A DNA stretch of 64,000 bases from ZAX-1 sp046533095 (GTDB taxonomy: Bacteria; Bacillota; Clostridia; Lachnospirales; Lachnospiraceae): the NCBI GenBank assembly GCA_046533095.1, contig JAJQRA010000019.1, forward strand, positions 91,409 to 155,408, given 5' to 3'. Position 1 is the first letter of the stretch. Each line of letters opens with the position of its first letter. The position numbers and the translations under genes are program-made. Positions 34,509 to 43,875 of this stretch are shown piece after piece. Under the pieces are notes generated by a model. It saw only the letters and a list, made by a program, of their open reading frames with translations. It had not been told where the DNA came from and did not search any database.

Positions 34509-34606
34509 ATCCCTCACCTCATTTAATATGAGAATGCTCAAAAACTCTGTATGCCTTGCATTCTCTAATTATTAACAAATTATAAAAAAATATAAATCTA
34601 TTTTTT

Positions 34607-34635
34607 ATAATAACATAAAATGTATAAATAGGCAA
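34607..34635 (-). promoter_or_regulatory. sigma-A promoter of the aldolase-to-GT39 operon
   Basis: Minus-strand TTGCCT (34635-34630) and TATTAT (34612-34607), 17-base spacer, about 100 bases before the aldolase start, in a very AT-rich stretch. Confidence 0.55.
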
Positions 34636-34742
34636 GGTTGCATTTCCAGGTTAAACTTATCTACAATGACAACCTTGCGTTTTCTGTGCCCAAAGAAGGT
34701 TCTAATATGTGGATTGATTTTTGGTCCATGCCTAACACCTGT

Positions 34743-34895
34743 TTATAGACAACAATATAGCTCCGATTCCGCCCATCCATCACTTTCTTCATACTCATCC
34801 ATCAATGTCGGGAAGTAATGGTTCTGTCTTTTTAAGAATTGGGCGATCTTCTTATTCAAATGCTTTTTTAGCTCTCTCTGCTCCACACGTGTCAT
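34743..34895 (-). CDS. short coupled frame, possibly transposase N-terminal remnant
   Basis: 50 codons (MTRVEQRELKKHLNKKIAQF ... RQNHYFPTLMDEYEE). The ATG overlaps the stop of the upstream SGNH gene as ATGA. The HYFPTLM stretch is vaguely like the N-terminus of some transposases. No ribosome site of its own and no confirmed family. May be a chance frame; kept because of the overlap geometry. Confidence 0.25.
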   Translation of the reverse strand: MTRVEQRELKKHLNKKIAQFLKRQNHYFPTLMDEYEESDGWAESELYCCL

Positions 34896-36388
34896 CTTTT
34901 GCCCAAAAGCCCAGGTTCGGCACAAGTATCCCAGTTTACGCTGTCCACGACTTTATGCCTTACATTGTCATAGACAACAACATTAAATCCACGCTCATTT
35001 TTGCTATATTCTTTTCCATCTATCACAACAGAGCTATTATTGCCGCACTCCGCGCCGGCACTTTTAACGGTGAACTGCGCTCCGTCCAAAGTATAGCTGC
35101 TAAATCCTAGTGCATCGTCGAGGTTGTTTTCGCCTTGTGACATCTTCTCATACATTACGCTGCCGCCGTTTTTAACGCCTATAAAGCTGTGCCTGTAATT
35201 TTTTTGCCTGTCAAAATCAGACAAGAACCCCATTTGGGAAAATTTCTGGCATAGCTCGTCATCAAAAGCATTGACACCTTCGTCTTTGACGGAAAAGAAG
35301 ATGGTACAGTCATTGCCGTTGGCTGTGTTTATCATGTCTTGAAGATAGGCTTTCATATCATTTTCCATTTGCAGGCGCTCAACTTCAACCCAGTGGCTGT
35401 AATAAAGGGAATCTTTATCAAGCTCTTTATAGGCGGCATTGCCTCTTTTGTCTAAAAAAGCCTGATTTTGGGTTAGAATTCTCCCTAAATAGCGGGTTTG
35501 CTTTATTCCGCCGAACGTATTGGTATGAACGGTATCTATGTTATCGCTCGCGTAGTTAAGTCCTGCAGCCTTCATTGTTTCGGACAAGCAGAAATCTATA
35601 TACTCCAATCTTTCAGCAGTTGCTATTTTTTGTATGGCGTTATGTGCAGCGACATCCCACCCATAATTAAGCGTTGTATATAAAACCACCTTAATTCCTT
35701 TTTCTTTGCACAACCCGATTATTTTCATAATATATTCGTAGTCTTGCTCATGAAGTTCCTTCACGTCTGCATTAGTTTCTGTTATCCCAAGGTATTCCAC
35801 ACCGACTGCTCCTGTTTTCGTTTCAAACCCTCGAAAAACCAAGTCATACGCTTCATCGTCTAGTATAAACGAACCTTTCACTAATCTTTTCCAGTTAAGG
35901 TGATATTTTATAACGGGAAACAGATAGCTTATAACAGGATCCATATCTTCATCTTTGGTATGATCTATGATACCATCAAATTTTGCTTTGGTGAATGGCA
36001 TCGTATCGAATACCTGCCGAAAATTTTCTTCTAGGCTTGTACCGCTGACTTCAAGAAGGACGGCACTCGGCGTTTGCTTTACCAGCAATTCTTTCAAAAG
36101 ATAGTAGCTCGCCTTTTTTGGCTGGTTACCTGTGCCAAATCCGTAGGCAGATATTCCGTACTCATTCCACAATTCCATTGCCGAAAAACTGTGACAAGTC
36201 GAACCGCCAAAAGCTGCGATATCAAGCGAATTGTCCAGCAATTGCGGCATTTCGTAAATGACTTTTTTAGCCATATGCCAATAGACGTCTTCCGGAAGCG
36301 CTATCGGTGCGGCCACTACAGTCAAAACAAAGCACAGGGCTATGAAAATCATGCATTTAAAGAAATGGCATCGCTTTTTTGTTTTCAT
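34892..36388 (-). CDS. SGNH-hydrolase-like exported protein with C-terminal ILEI domain
   Basis: 498 residues. One N-terminal membrane anchor (about 8-28), then an SGNH/AlgX-DltD-like part: the nucleophile region is LDIAAFGGSTCHSFSAMELW and the second block VLLEVSGTSL. The last 75 residues (SVVIDGKEYSKNERGFNVVVYDN, VDSVNWDT) form an ILEI/PANDER (FAM3-like) carbohydrate-binding-type domain. Coupled by ATGA to the related gene upstream. Paired with an MBOAT protein, such anchored SGNH proteins are the outer-face partner in polysaccharide acylation. The frame is open. Confidence 0.7.
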   Translation of the reverse strand: MKTKKRCHFFKCMIFIALCFVLTVVAAPIALPEDVYWHMAKKVIYEMPQLLDNSLDIAAFGGSTCHSFSAMELWNEYGISAYGFGTGNQPKKASYYLLKELLVKQTPSAVLLEVSGTSLEENFRQVFDTMPFTKAKFDGIIDHTKDEDMDPVISYLFPVIKYHLNWKRLVKGSFILDDEAYDLVFRGFETKTGAVGVEYLGITETNADVKELHEQDYEYIMKIIGLCKEKGIKVVLYTTLNYGWDVAAHNAIQKIATAERLEYIDFCLSETMKAAGLNYASDNIDTVHTNTFGGIKQTRYLGRILTQNQAFLDKRGNAAYKELDKDSLYYSHWVEVERLQMENDMKAYLQDMINTANGNDCTIFFSVKDEGVNAFDDELCQKFSQMGFLSDFDRQKNYRHSFIGVKNGGSVMYEKMSQGENNLDDALGFSSYTLDGAQFTVKSAGAECGNNSSVVIDGKEYSKNERGFNVVVYDNVRHKVVDSVNWDTCAEPGLLGKR

Positions 36389-38253
36389 TTCAGCACCTCC
36401 AAATAGCCCACACTGTAGTTGCCATCGCCGGAGTGTGGCTGGATCCGTATGCTGTCAAAATCCCCGCTGAGCGGCATTTCCTGTACGCTTAGCCCTGCTG
36501 GGGCGCCATTAGGCTTGACTTCGTAGAATGCGACAGCCTGATCCTTTTGGCACAGGGTCACATTGTAATAGTCGCCGCTGTCTAGTGCTATAACAAGCCC
36601 GCTTGCGTGCTGCATTTTAGAAAATTCCACTTTCAGGACGGTATCTTTTGGAATAGCCACATTGCCCTTTTCATCCCACGGGGTGCCGGCCGTTTTTACT
36701 TGTGACAGTTCTTCCGCCTTTACCGTTGCTATGTTGTGGACAATTGTCCTGTTGACCCCAAGCCCCGCATCATAGGTATCAAACGCCGCGCTGTCAATTA
36801 CCTTGTTCGTTTCGTTGTCGTAGACTACAAAATTAAGCCCGCGTGTATTCACGGCATAATCCACCCCATCTACGATAATTACGGCGTTGTCCCCCGCAAG
36901 TTGACCTGCACTGTGCAGGATATAAGGTGTACCATCCGACAGCTACCCATCTGCGGTTATGCTGTTGGCACTTTCAGGCTCGCTGATTTCTTCATACAGC
37001 AGGCTTCCGCCGTCTATTGCGGCAACGTAGGAGCTTTGGAACCTGCCTTTTAAGTCTGTGAGTCCAAATGCGGACAGCCTATAGAGTAGATCTTCATTTA
37101 AGCCCGTAGTCGCCTCGTCCCTAATGGCGATCAGCACGGAATAGCGCGGGGTATTTATCGACTCTAGCCACTTGCTAAGCATGTCGCCGTGTTTAACTTT
37201 GCTTTCGAGGTAGTTCTGGTAGACGCTTTCATAGCGGTCGTTTAATTTAAAGCCACGCTGTTCCCTGCGGTCTGGCAGCCCATATTTTTCCATGAGGACG
37301 CCGCTAAGCCACTTTGTGTACTTCTCCGCCCCGTACATCGTCAAATGCGCACCCATTGCAAAGTCGCCTAGACCAATACCGATTTCTTCTATATACCCGC
37401 TGGCGTCAAGATAGTCATACCCCGCTTTTGTGACCTCGTCACGAATAAAATTATTGTAGCCGTAGCCAGTGTCTACGTCATTAGGCGAAACCATAAACAA
37501 TACCTTGCCGTCAAGGCCTTTGCAGACTTCAAAAACCTTGTTGAGGTTTTCTATATATGCCACTCCGGGATCGTTAGGGGCAACGACCAGCGCTTCCTTT
37601 CCTGCTGGAAGTTTTCCGCTGTTCGTCATGTACATATTCCAACCCATAAAATCCATGTCTGCAGGCACAAAATCGTTTCTGCTCAAATTTTTCCATCTGC
37701 CGTGGAAATAGCCGAGCGGGAAATAGCCACTCATTTTTTCCTCGTCCGTATAAGTTTCCAGCAAACCCTTCGCTGCACCCAACCTATTTTGGGAAAGGCG
37801 CAGATTGACAATAACACTTTCAGCCGCCGCAAAATCGTCTGAAAGCTGCCCCATCAGGCGTTGAACGTCAATGATGTACACACTCGGTTTTTTAATGCTC
37901 GCCTCTTTTAAGAGGTAGGGCATTGCGTCTGCAGGAAGCGCCGCCGAACCCATCAGCTGCGAAGCCACACCATTTTCGTGGTAGGCCACGACTGGATTAA
38001 AGTTCCAATTAGTTGAACTTGCGCCCATGTATACGACATCTACTTCATTCGCCGAGGCGCTATAGAAATCTTTGAATGAAAATTTATAGTCATTCTTACC
38101 GTTAGCCAAAACCGTGGATATTAGGGTGGTCAACAATACAAGTGCCGCCACAAACCCAGTAACCTTTAAACCTGCAATAAGCTGTGCTTTTCCCATAGGC
38201 TTCACCACAGGCACGGTAGCTTTTTGGTTTGATATAAACTTCGTTTTTCTCAT
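36385..38253 (-). pseudogene. SGNH-like/ILEI protein interrupted by one in-frame TAG
   Basis: The gene would encode about 622 residues but has a TAG at 36943-36945; the same frame continues without break to 36385. First part: an N-terminal anchor (about 28-48), VDVVYMGASSTNWNFNPVVA (SGNH block I) and FAMGAHLTMYGAEKYTKWL with the D/GxxH block. Second part: VIIVDGVDYAVNTRGLNFVVYDN, the ILEI domain, then a beta-rich end. So the nonsense codon removes the ILEI part only, and a truncated 436-residue protein could still fold. GGAGGG precedes the start, inside the MBOAT stop region. Confidence 0.75.
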
Positions 38254-38259
38254 AAACCG

Positions 38260-39816
38260 TCAAAACCCTCCATATATGAAGTCCGCCATGTTGTATCCTG
38301 ACCCATAGCAGCCAAGTACCAGCACGGCGAAAAACAGCGCAAGGTACACCATCCACCGAAACGCAAGATTTTGTTTCGCGATTAGTTGGCGGACGCTCCC
38401 GTATTTTCCCTGCAGCATCGACACAATCAGCACAACGATAAGCCCTGCCGCCATCACGTCAAAGTCTTTGCGGTCAAGCCCAAGCTCAAAAAGCGTGTCG
38501 TCGAACAGCACCCATGGATTCCACTGCGTAAACAGTGTTTTCCAAGCGGCAAAGCCGTCAAACAGGCTCTCCCTCCTCCCAAAAGACACTGCGAGCGAAA
38601 AAAGGCAGAAGGAGCGTGTCCTCTGGAATAATACCCAGGAGTAGCACTGCGTATTGATATGCAAAGTTTTGTTCATCATTTCCAATTGCGGTTTTAGTAT
38701 CAGCCCACCGACAATCATGATAAAAAAGAACAGCCCTGAGGAAAACACGAACTTCCAGGTGCCGCCGTGCCAAAACCCGACACAAAACCAGACGATAAGC
38801 ATACCTATATAGGTAGGTATGTCTTTTGCCGCCTTTTTGCCGAACCGGTTTTTGCAGGACTGGCGGATTTTGTTTAGCCAGTCCGATTTAAGCGTCGGGT
38901 AGAGCACATAGTCTTTTAGCCACACCCCAAGCGTAATGTGCCAACGCCTCCAAATTTCCGATAAGGTCGTCGCCGAAAAGGGGCGGCTAAAGTTTTCCGC
39001 AAGCGGTATCCCAAACATTTCCGAGATTCCGATCACAATATCCATGCAGCCTGAAAAGTCCATATAAAGCAAGGCTGTATAGGCAAACGCGCCGAGGAGG
39101 ACGAGCAGCCCCACATAGAGGTCTTCCTGCAGGGGCAGGGGCTTTGTGTCGTAGATCGTGCCGACAACAGCCGCAAGCCGCTCCGCAATTACGAGCTTTT
39201 TAAACAGACCCCAAAAGAAGCGTTGAAGCCCGAATTGAAAACGCTCCAAGCTCCACGACACCTCGCCGAACAGTTTGTCTTTCATATCGTTATACCTTGA
39301 AAACGGCCCGCTTGTCATATGCGGGAAATACCCTGCAAAGGCCAGCATTTTCAGTGGATTTTCCTGCGGTTCGGCAATGGTTCCCCACCGGACATCCAGC
39401 AGATAGCTGATATTTATCAGCGTGAAATAGCTTATGCCAAAGGGGGCCACCCACTCGGGCAGTTCCCAGTAGGTCTTCAGGCGAAAAATATGGGCAAAAA
39501 CGTGCTCGCCCTCTACAAAAAACACGTTTTCCTTGTAGGCAACCAGTACTAGGAGCAGGACAATAATGGTGCAGCCTGTTAGAAAGGTTTTCTGTTTTTC
39601 GGATTTCATGTGTTTCAGCTTGATTGCCACACCCCAGACAGCAAGTGTCATTGCGGCGAATATGCCGTAGAGCATAAAGTTCCAGCGCGTACCAATCAGT
39701 ACAAATAGAACGCTTGCGCAAAGCAGCACAGCCCAGCGTATTTTTGAGTGGCATATCCAGTAGACAATCATGGAAACAGCTGTGAATATGAAAAATGGCA
39801 ATGTTACGATAGACAT
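38260..39816 (-). CDS. MBOAT family O-acyltransferase (intact copy)
   Basis: 518 residues, about 11 membrane segments. MBOAT marks: FGISYFTLINISYLLDV, FPHMTSGPFSRYNDM, FWGLFKKLVIAERLA, LSEIWRRWHITLGVWLKDYV and the catalytic histidine in FCVGFWHGGTWK. It moves an acyl group from a cytosolic donor across the membrane to a glycan, as in alginate or D-alanyl systems. The end overlaps the ribosome site of the SGNH gene, so they are coupled. With an ACP, hydratase and reductase upstream, its acyl group is probably carried on ACP. GGAGG lies before the start, inside the second ACP remnant. Confidence 0.9.
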   Translation of the reverse strand: MSIVTLPFFIFTAVSMIVYWICHSKIRWAVLLCASVLFVLIGTRWNFMLYGIFAAMTLAVWGVAIKLKHMKSEKQKTFLTGCTIIVLLLVLVAYKENVFFVEGEHVFAHIFRLKTYWELPEWVAPFGISYFTLINISYLLDVRWGTIAEPQENPLKMLAFAGYFPHMTSGPFSRYNDMKDKLFGEVSWSLERFQFGLQRFFWGLFKKLVIAERLAAVVGTIYDTKPLPLQEDLYVGLLVLLGAFAYTALLYMDFSGCMDIVIGISEMFGIPLAENFSRPFSATTLSEIWRRWHITLGVWLKDYVLYPTLKSDWLNKIRQSCKNRFGKKAAKDIPTYIGMLIVWFCVGFWHGGTWKFVFSSGLFFFIMIVGGLILKPQLEMMNKTLHINTQCYSWVLFQRTRSFCLFSLAVSFGRRESLFDGFAAWKTLFTQWNPWVLFDDTLFELGLDRKDFDVMAAGLIVVLIVSMLQGKYGSVRQLIAKQNLAFRWMVYLALFFAVLVLGCYGSGYNMADFIYGGF

Positions 39817-39820
39817 AATA

Positions 39821-39977
39821 TTATTTTGTCCTCCGTGCCTTGATCATCTCCACCATTTCGCCGACATTCTTCATCGCAGCAACCTCTCCCATTGAAAATT
39901 TCATACCAAAATAATCCACAGCCGGTAAACGCGAGAACATAGAAAATTCCGTTAAGTTTCGTATAAATTTTGTTCAT
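39821..39977 (-). pseudogene. second acyl carrier protein, internally deleted
   Basis: Begins MNKIYTKLNGIFY after GAAGGAG, then jumps frame and resumes VDYFGMKFSMGEVAAMKNVG ... to TAA at 39821. The second half is plainly the end of an ACP like the intact one at 41.2 kb (KFSMSEVTRMKNVGE). The middle, including the DSLEH serine that carries phosphopantetheine, is lost. So this copy cannot be loaded. Confidence 0.75.
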
Positions 39978-40085
39978 TAGAATTATCTCCTTCATTGTTT
40001 TTGCAGTAGTTCTAAGGCAGCGCCCCATGTTCTTTCCCTAGCAATGAATTTAGAACATTACCCAAAATCTGTTTATCTGCAAAGC

Positions 40086-40817
40086 CTATGCCCCTCCTGT
40101 TACAGGTATGTTCTGGCCGGTTACAGTGTCCGCGCCAGAAGACAACAAAAATTCAAACGCCGGAGCAACGTCAGATGGCGTAAGCAGGCGTTTAAGCGGA
40201 CTTGCAGAAGCATTTATTTCTTTGACTATATCCGGTATTTTCAAAAACTTTGTATCCATCATAGAGGGCGAAACGGCGTTCACCGTCACGCCTTTTCTTG
40301 CGTATTCGGCGGAAAGACTCTCCATAAGCCCAGACAGTGCATGCTTTACACAGGTATATGCTGTTAAATATGGCTTCGCAGGTTTCCCCATCATCAGTGA
40401 CGACAACATAAAAATCACCTTGCCACACTTCGCTTTTGTCATTAGTGGCACGAAAGCCTGACAGCACACAACAGCACTTAGAAACGTAATCGCCAATTCG
40501 GTTTCAAATGACTTCCTGTCAGTTTTACCAAATCTTACATCCACGCTACTACTATTGCTACTACTAAGGTGCACAAAATGCTCAGGTGCAAGCCCTCGTT
40601 CAAGTACCATTTGCACAAATTTGTCAGTCTGTTTTGCATCTGCAAAGTCCGCTTGCAACGGTACAATCCTATCGCCGAATTGCACATTCAGGTCTTCGAT
40701 AATTGCAGTTGAACTGTGGTAATGGCAAATTATCGTATCATAATTGTTTGCGACGTGTTCAATCAGACATTTTCCCACATCGCTGCTTGCGCCGGTGACG
40801 AGTAAAATTTTGCTCAA
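40086..40817 (-). CDS. SDR family 3-oxoacyl-ACP reductase-like enzyme
   Basis: 243-residue short-chain reductase. TGASSDVG near residue 8, VIFMLSSLMMG with the active-site serine, YTCVKHALSG with Tyr and Lys, VNAVSP and the end TVTGQNIPVTGGA. FabG-like. Overlaps the hydratase by four bases (ATGA). In this block it likely reduces a ketoacyl group, or acts on a hydroxyacyl group, bound to the ACP. Confidence 0.85.
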   Translation of the reverse strand: MSKILLVTGASSDVGKCLIEHVANNYDTIICHYHSSTAIIEDLNVQFGDRIVPLQADFADAKQTDKFVQMVLERGLAPEHFVHLSSSNSSSVDVRFGKTDRKSFETELAITFLSAVVCCQAFVPLMTKAKCGKVIFMLSSLMMGKPAKPYLTAYTCVKHALSGLMESLSAEYARKGVTVNAVSPSMMDTKFLKIPDIVKEINASASPLKRLLTPSDVAPAFEFLLSSGADTVTGQNIPVTGGA

Positions 40818-41236
40818 TTAGTCACACCTACTTTCATTGTTTCGCGCAGAATTTTTGTTCCAACAGAATCGGTAATTGACACTTTTATGATAATGTGCCT
40901 GAACATATCATTCTTTTCCACAACCTTGCCGCATACGGTAAGGTTAACGCCGCTATGCCAAACTAACGGCTTGGCAAACTTTACCCCTGTTTCATAAATC
41001 AGGCTTTTCTCGCCGGGCAGATACATTCCCGCAAGTGCCGACAAATATGAAGCCGTAAGCATGCCGTACACAACCCGACCGTCATAGCCACTTTTTTTTG
41101 CGTAGCTGTCATCGCAATGCAACGGATTGTCGTCACCCGTAATTTTGCGGAACATTTCCATATCCTCGGCAGTAATCGTGATTTCAAAACTTTCCTCCTG
41201 CCCGATGGCAATATCATCATAGGCATAGCTTTTCAT
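40814..41236 (-). CDS. MaoC-like (R)-specific hydratase/dehydratase
   Basis: 140-residue hot-dog protein. FRKITGDDNPLHCDDSYAKK carries the Asp/His catalytic pair of the hydratase-2 motif, followed by GRVVYGMLTASYLSAL. Such enzymes add water to trans-2-enoyl thioesters giving (R)-3-hydroxyacyl groups, or do the reverse. Overlaps both neighbours by four bases, so ACP, hydratase and reductase are one coupled unit. Confidence 0.88.
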   Translation of the reverse strand: MKSYAYDDIAIGQEESFEITITAEDMEMFRKITGDDNPLHCDDSYAKKSGYDGRVVYGMLTASYLSALAGMYLPGEKSLIYETGVKFAKPLVWHSGVNLTVCGKVVEKNDMFRHIIIKVSITDSVGTKILRETMKVGVTN

Positions 41237-41478
41237 TTTGCCGTCCTCTTCATGATAATGTCAACGGCTTCACCGACGTTTTTCATTCTGGTGACTTCAC
41301 TCATAGAGAACTTTATTCCGAACTCCTCCTCCCAAGCAACAACGAGGTTGATATGTTCCAAGCTGTCCCAGTCCTCAATGTCTCCAGCGGTCGTAACGTC
41401 CGTAACAGTTATTGTGTCATCGTCAAAAACCTCGCGGAATACTTTGTTTACACGTTCGTAAGCGGTTTTCCTGCTCAT
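41233..41478 (-). CDS. dedicated acyl carrier protein
   Basis: 81 residues from MSRKTAY; TAAGGAG lies before this start. WDSLEHINLVVAWEEEFGIKF carries the serine for 4'-phosphopantetheine, followed by MKNVGEAVDIIMK. It differs from a housekeeping AcpP and is coupled to the hydratase, so it should be a carrier for the surface-acylation pathway. A broken second ACP lies further on. Confidence 0.9.
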   Translation of the reverse strand: MSRKTAYERVNKVFREVFDDDTITVTDVTTAGDIEDWDSLEHINLVVAWEEEFGIKFSMSEVTRMKNVGEAVDIIMKRTAK

Positions 41479-41667
41479 AATCTCATTCTCCTTATCTTTA
41501 AATTTAGTCATTTAGCAAAGTTCTAAATTAATTGATTCGCATTATAATCCATCTTTTGTGTTCAACAAGGGAGCAAAAAACAATCCATCAATATATTTTT
41601 TAATATGGGGTCAAGTCTCCTTGTGGGATATGGGGCAGCACCTCATGATCTTATCCATTTTTGGGTG

Positions 41668-43450
41668 TCATATCCCCCTCCCGTTCACGTCAATCGTTTT
41701 GCACCGGCGGCTGTACCCGTCAATGGGCAGCGTCCACACGCTGCTGCCGTCCGCATCCTCGCTGATTTTCGCAAAGCCCATAAGCCCGTAAAGCCCGCAG
41801 ACCATTGCGTTCTTCGCCGTTTTATAGTAGTAGTCGCGAAGTTCGGCTATTGCGCGTTCCTGCGATGCCAAAACCAGTTCGTCAAGCATCGCGTCCTCCA
41901 TTTCCCGTTTCAGCACACGGCACGACATCAGCCACAGCTCAATATGGAGCGTCGCCTGCTGTATATGCCCGATTACTATGGATACCACGCCGTTGTCCCC
42001 GAACTTGTCCGCAAGCCTGCCGCACAGCGTAATGCGTTCCGCATCCACCGCAGCGGCCTCTATTTCGGGCTGCGTATAGCGTCTGGTCGTAAGGTTGAAC
42101 TGGTTGCTTTTATTTGTAAGCTGTGCAACCCTCGACAGGTACAGCGGCGCAAACGGCTTGATATCGGCAACCATTTCAAGCGACAGCAGGTATTGCGTAT
42201 AGTCGGTAAAGCGTCCCTGCACTTTCACCCTCTCGGCATTCTGCCTGTACTGCTCGTTGCGGTTTCAGTCGTCTCCGGACAAATTTGTAGCCTCAAAATA
42301 CCCAGCGCGGTCGATTGCGTAGATATAGTGCTCCGGCCTAGCCAGCTCCGGCACAGCGACGCCTGGCAGCTACTGTCTGACGATTTCGCGCTCCGCAGGG
42401 TTGTCGTCTACAAATACAAAGCTGTCCACGCCAAGCGACAGTTCCGCGGCAATACCCGCAAGGTTGTCGCTTTTTGGCTCCCAGTTTGCCTTGACAAGTA
42501 TAAAGTCGTCGGGCGTAAGCGTACTGTCGAGGCGGTTCAGGCCTAAAAGCGCGTTCCCGATGTCGTTCTTGGAATTGACGTTTAGGATTACGCCGAGCTG
42601 CCTGTGGGCTTTTAGATAGCCCTGGAACTCGCTGAACGCCTGCCCTTTTGAGGTCTCCTGCCCGATTTCTATGCCCTCCGCCCCATCGTCGCCGACAACG
42701 CCGCCCCACAGCGTGTTGTCGAGGTCCAGCGCAAACGCCTTCTTGTTTTTTCCGAACAGCGATTTCATGATATTCGCCACATTGTGGCACAGGTACGACA
42801 CCGCCGGCAGCGCAGGCGAATGCTTGTACATATGCCAGTAGAACGGGTCGCTCCACTCGCGCAGCCCATAGTCCGCAGACTGCCAGTTGATGTCGTTGAT
42901 ATAGAAATTGGCGTGGGCATCTGCATACCCCGCAAATTTAAGGTTCAGGCGCGCAACAAAATTGACGCGCCCGCACGGGTCGCTCGCATCCTTGTTCCCA
43001 AGCAGGCGGTAGGGCGGGTACTCGAAGTTGTTCTGGATGATCGGGCAGCCGTAAACCTCCGATAGGCGCCCCCACATGGCGTGGAACCTGTCAAACTCCA
43101 CATCCAGCCGCCCATCGGCCTCCTCCGCGCCGTCCGCTATCTGCGGGAACCTAGAGATATTGCAGCTGGACGTATGGATGTAGATTATATCGGGCCTAAA
43201 CGCTTCAAGCTGCGGGTTCGGGAACATGGCATCCTGCCTAATACTGCGCGTATTCGCTCTCGTAAAACTCACAGCGTATGCCGTGGTTTAAGAGGAAAAG
43301 ATCCAATACGTCTTTAATGTCGTGGGTAGTTGAGCCGCCGAGTATCGCAATGCGCCTGTCAAGCCAAACGTCTGAGCCGGCAAGCAGCTCACGCCGAAGC
43401 CGTTTTCGTTTTGCAAGTATCTGCTTCGCGTTAAATGGGTAGGATAGCAT
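41668..43450 (-). pseudogene. FkbH-like HAD-IIIC protein, disrupted (one frameshift, two stops)
   Basis: Full length would be about 593 residues. It starts MLSYPFNAKQILAKRKR after GAGGAGCAGAAAGGAC, with an SGNH-like block (IAILGGSTTHDIKDVLDLFL). Near 43240 the frame shifts after FYESEYAQY. The next piece holds the HAD motif KAFALDLDNTLWGGVVGDDG and DSFVFVDDNPAEREIVRQ. TAG at 42370-42372 and TGA at 42265-42267 are in frame; the last piece ends at 41668. FkbH-type proteins load a three-carbon glyceryl group from 1,3-bisphosphoglycerate onto ACP in polyketide systems. In surface-glycan clusters they act with ACPs. As read, it is inactive. Confidence 0.8.
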
Positions 43451-43483
43451 GTCCTTTCTGCTCCTCTCAAAATTTAACTCTAA

Positions 43484-43523
43484 AAAGGTACACCTTTATA
43501 GATTGGACTACCTCTTAGATCAA
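43484..43523 (-). promoter_or_regulatory. promoter of the FkbH/ACP/MBOAT operon with operator-like repeat
   Basis: Minus-strand TTGATC (43523-43518) and TATAAA (43500-43495), 17-base spacer, about 45 bases before the start. AAAGGT-AC-ACCTTT (43484-43497) is an inverted repeat overlapping the -10, a plausible repressor site. Confidence 0.55.
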
Positions 43524-43566
43524 CCTGTGAGGCTGTCCGAAAACTCCCAAAATTAAATTGAAAAAT

Positions 43567-43626
43567 ACATAGTACCCAGCAAATGAATACACTATATACA
43601 GTGTATTCATTTGCTGGGTACTATGT
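43567..43626. repeat. perfect palindrome with 27-bp arms and 6-base loop
   Basis: Arms 43567-43593 and 43600-43626 pair over 27 bases without mismatch (ACATAGTACCCAG... against ...CTGGGTACTATGT). It lies between the divergent promoters of the FkbH operon and the plus-strand membrane genes. No T-run follows and no gene converges there, so it is not an ordinary terminator. Outer flanks have a weaker CGAAAAC / GTTTTCG pair. A small palindromic mobile element or a structure that affects both promoters is possible. Confidence 0.85.
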
Positions 43627-43810
43627 GGTTTTCGCTTAGGGTATTTTGAATCTCAAGCAATTTTCCGGATTTTTTGCCATGATAAAATTTCGCCCCTTCT
43701 ACGTCTTTTTCATTCATTATTAGCAGAAATACGGCAAAACTGCACGCCTTTTTGAGTTTGTAATAATTTTTTAATTTTATAAGTTTGACCTGAGTATTTC
43801 AAAAATCAAC

Positions 43811-43839
43811 TAGACAATAAAAAATTAACATGATAGAAT
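43811..43839 (+). promoter_or_regulatory. sigma-A promoter of the plus-strand membrane-protein operon
   Basis: TAGACA (43811-43816) and TAGAAT (43834-43839), 17-base spacer, about 35 bases before the start codon at 43876. Confidence 0.5.
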
Positions 43840-43875
43840 GGACTTGAATATATACGAATGAGAGAGGAAATTATC

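Noticed and set aside
36943..36945. TAG read as pyrrolysine or another amino acid
   Set aside because: Disrupted neighbours also have TGA stops and frameshifts, no pyl genes are seen, and homologues do not require a special residue here.
42338..42856. 172-codon minus-strand frame rich in Arg and Ala, and 41605-42546 plus-strand frame
   Set aside because: Both are shadows over the GC-rich FkbH-like gene, whose HAD motifs are in another frame.
43567..43626. ordinary terminator
   Set aside because: It lies between divergent promoters and has no T-run.
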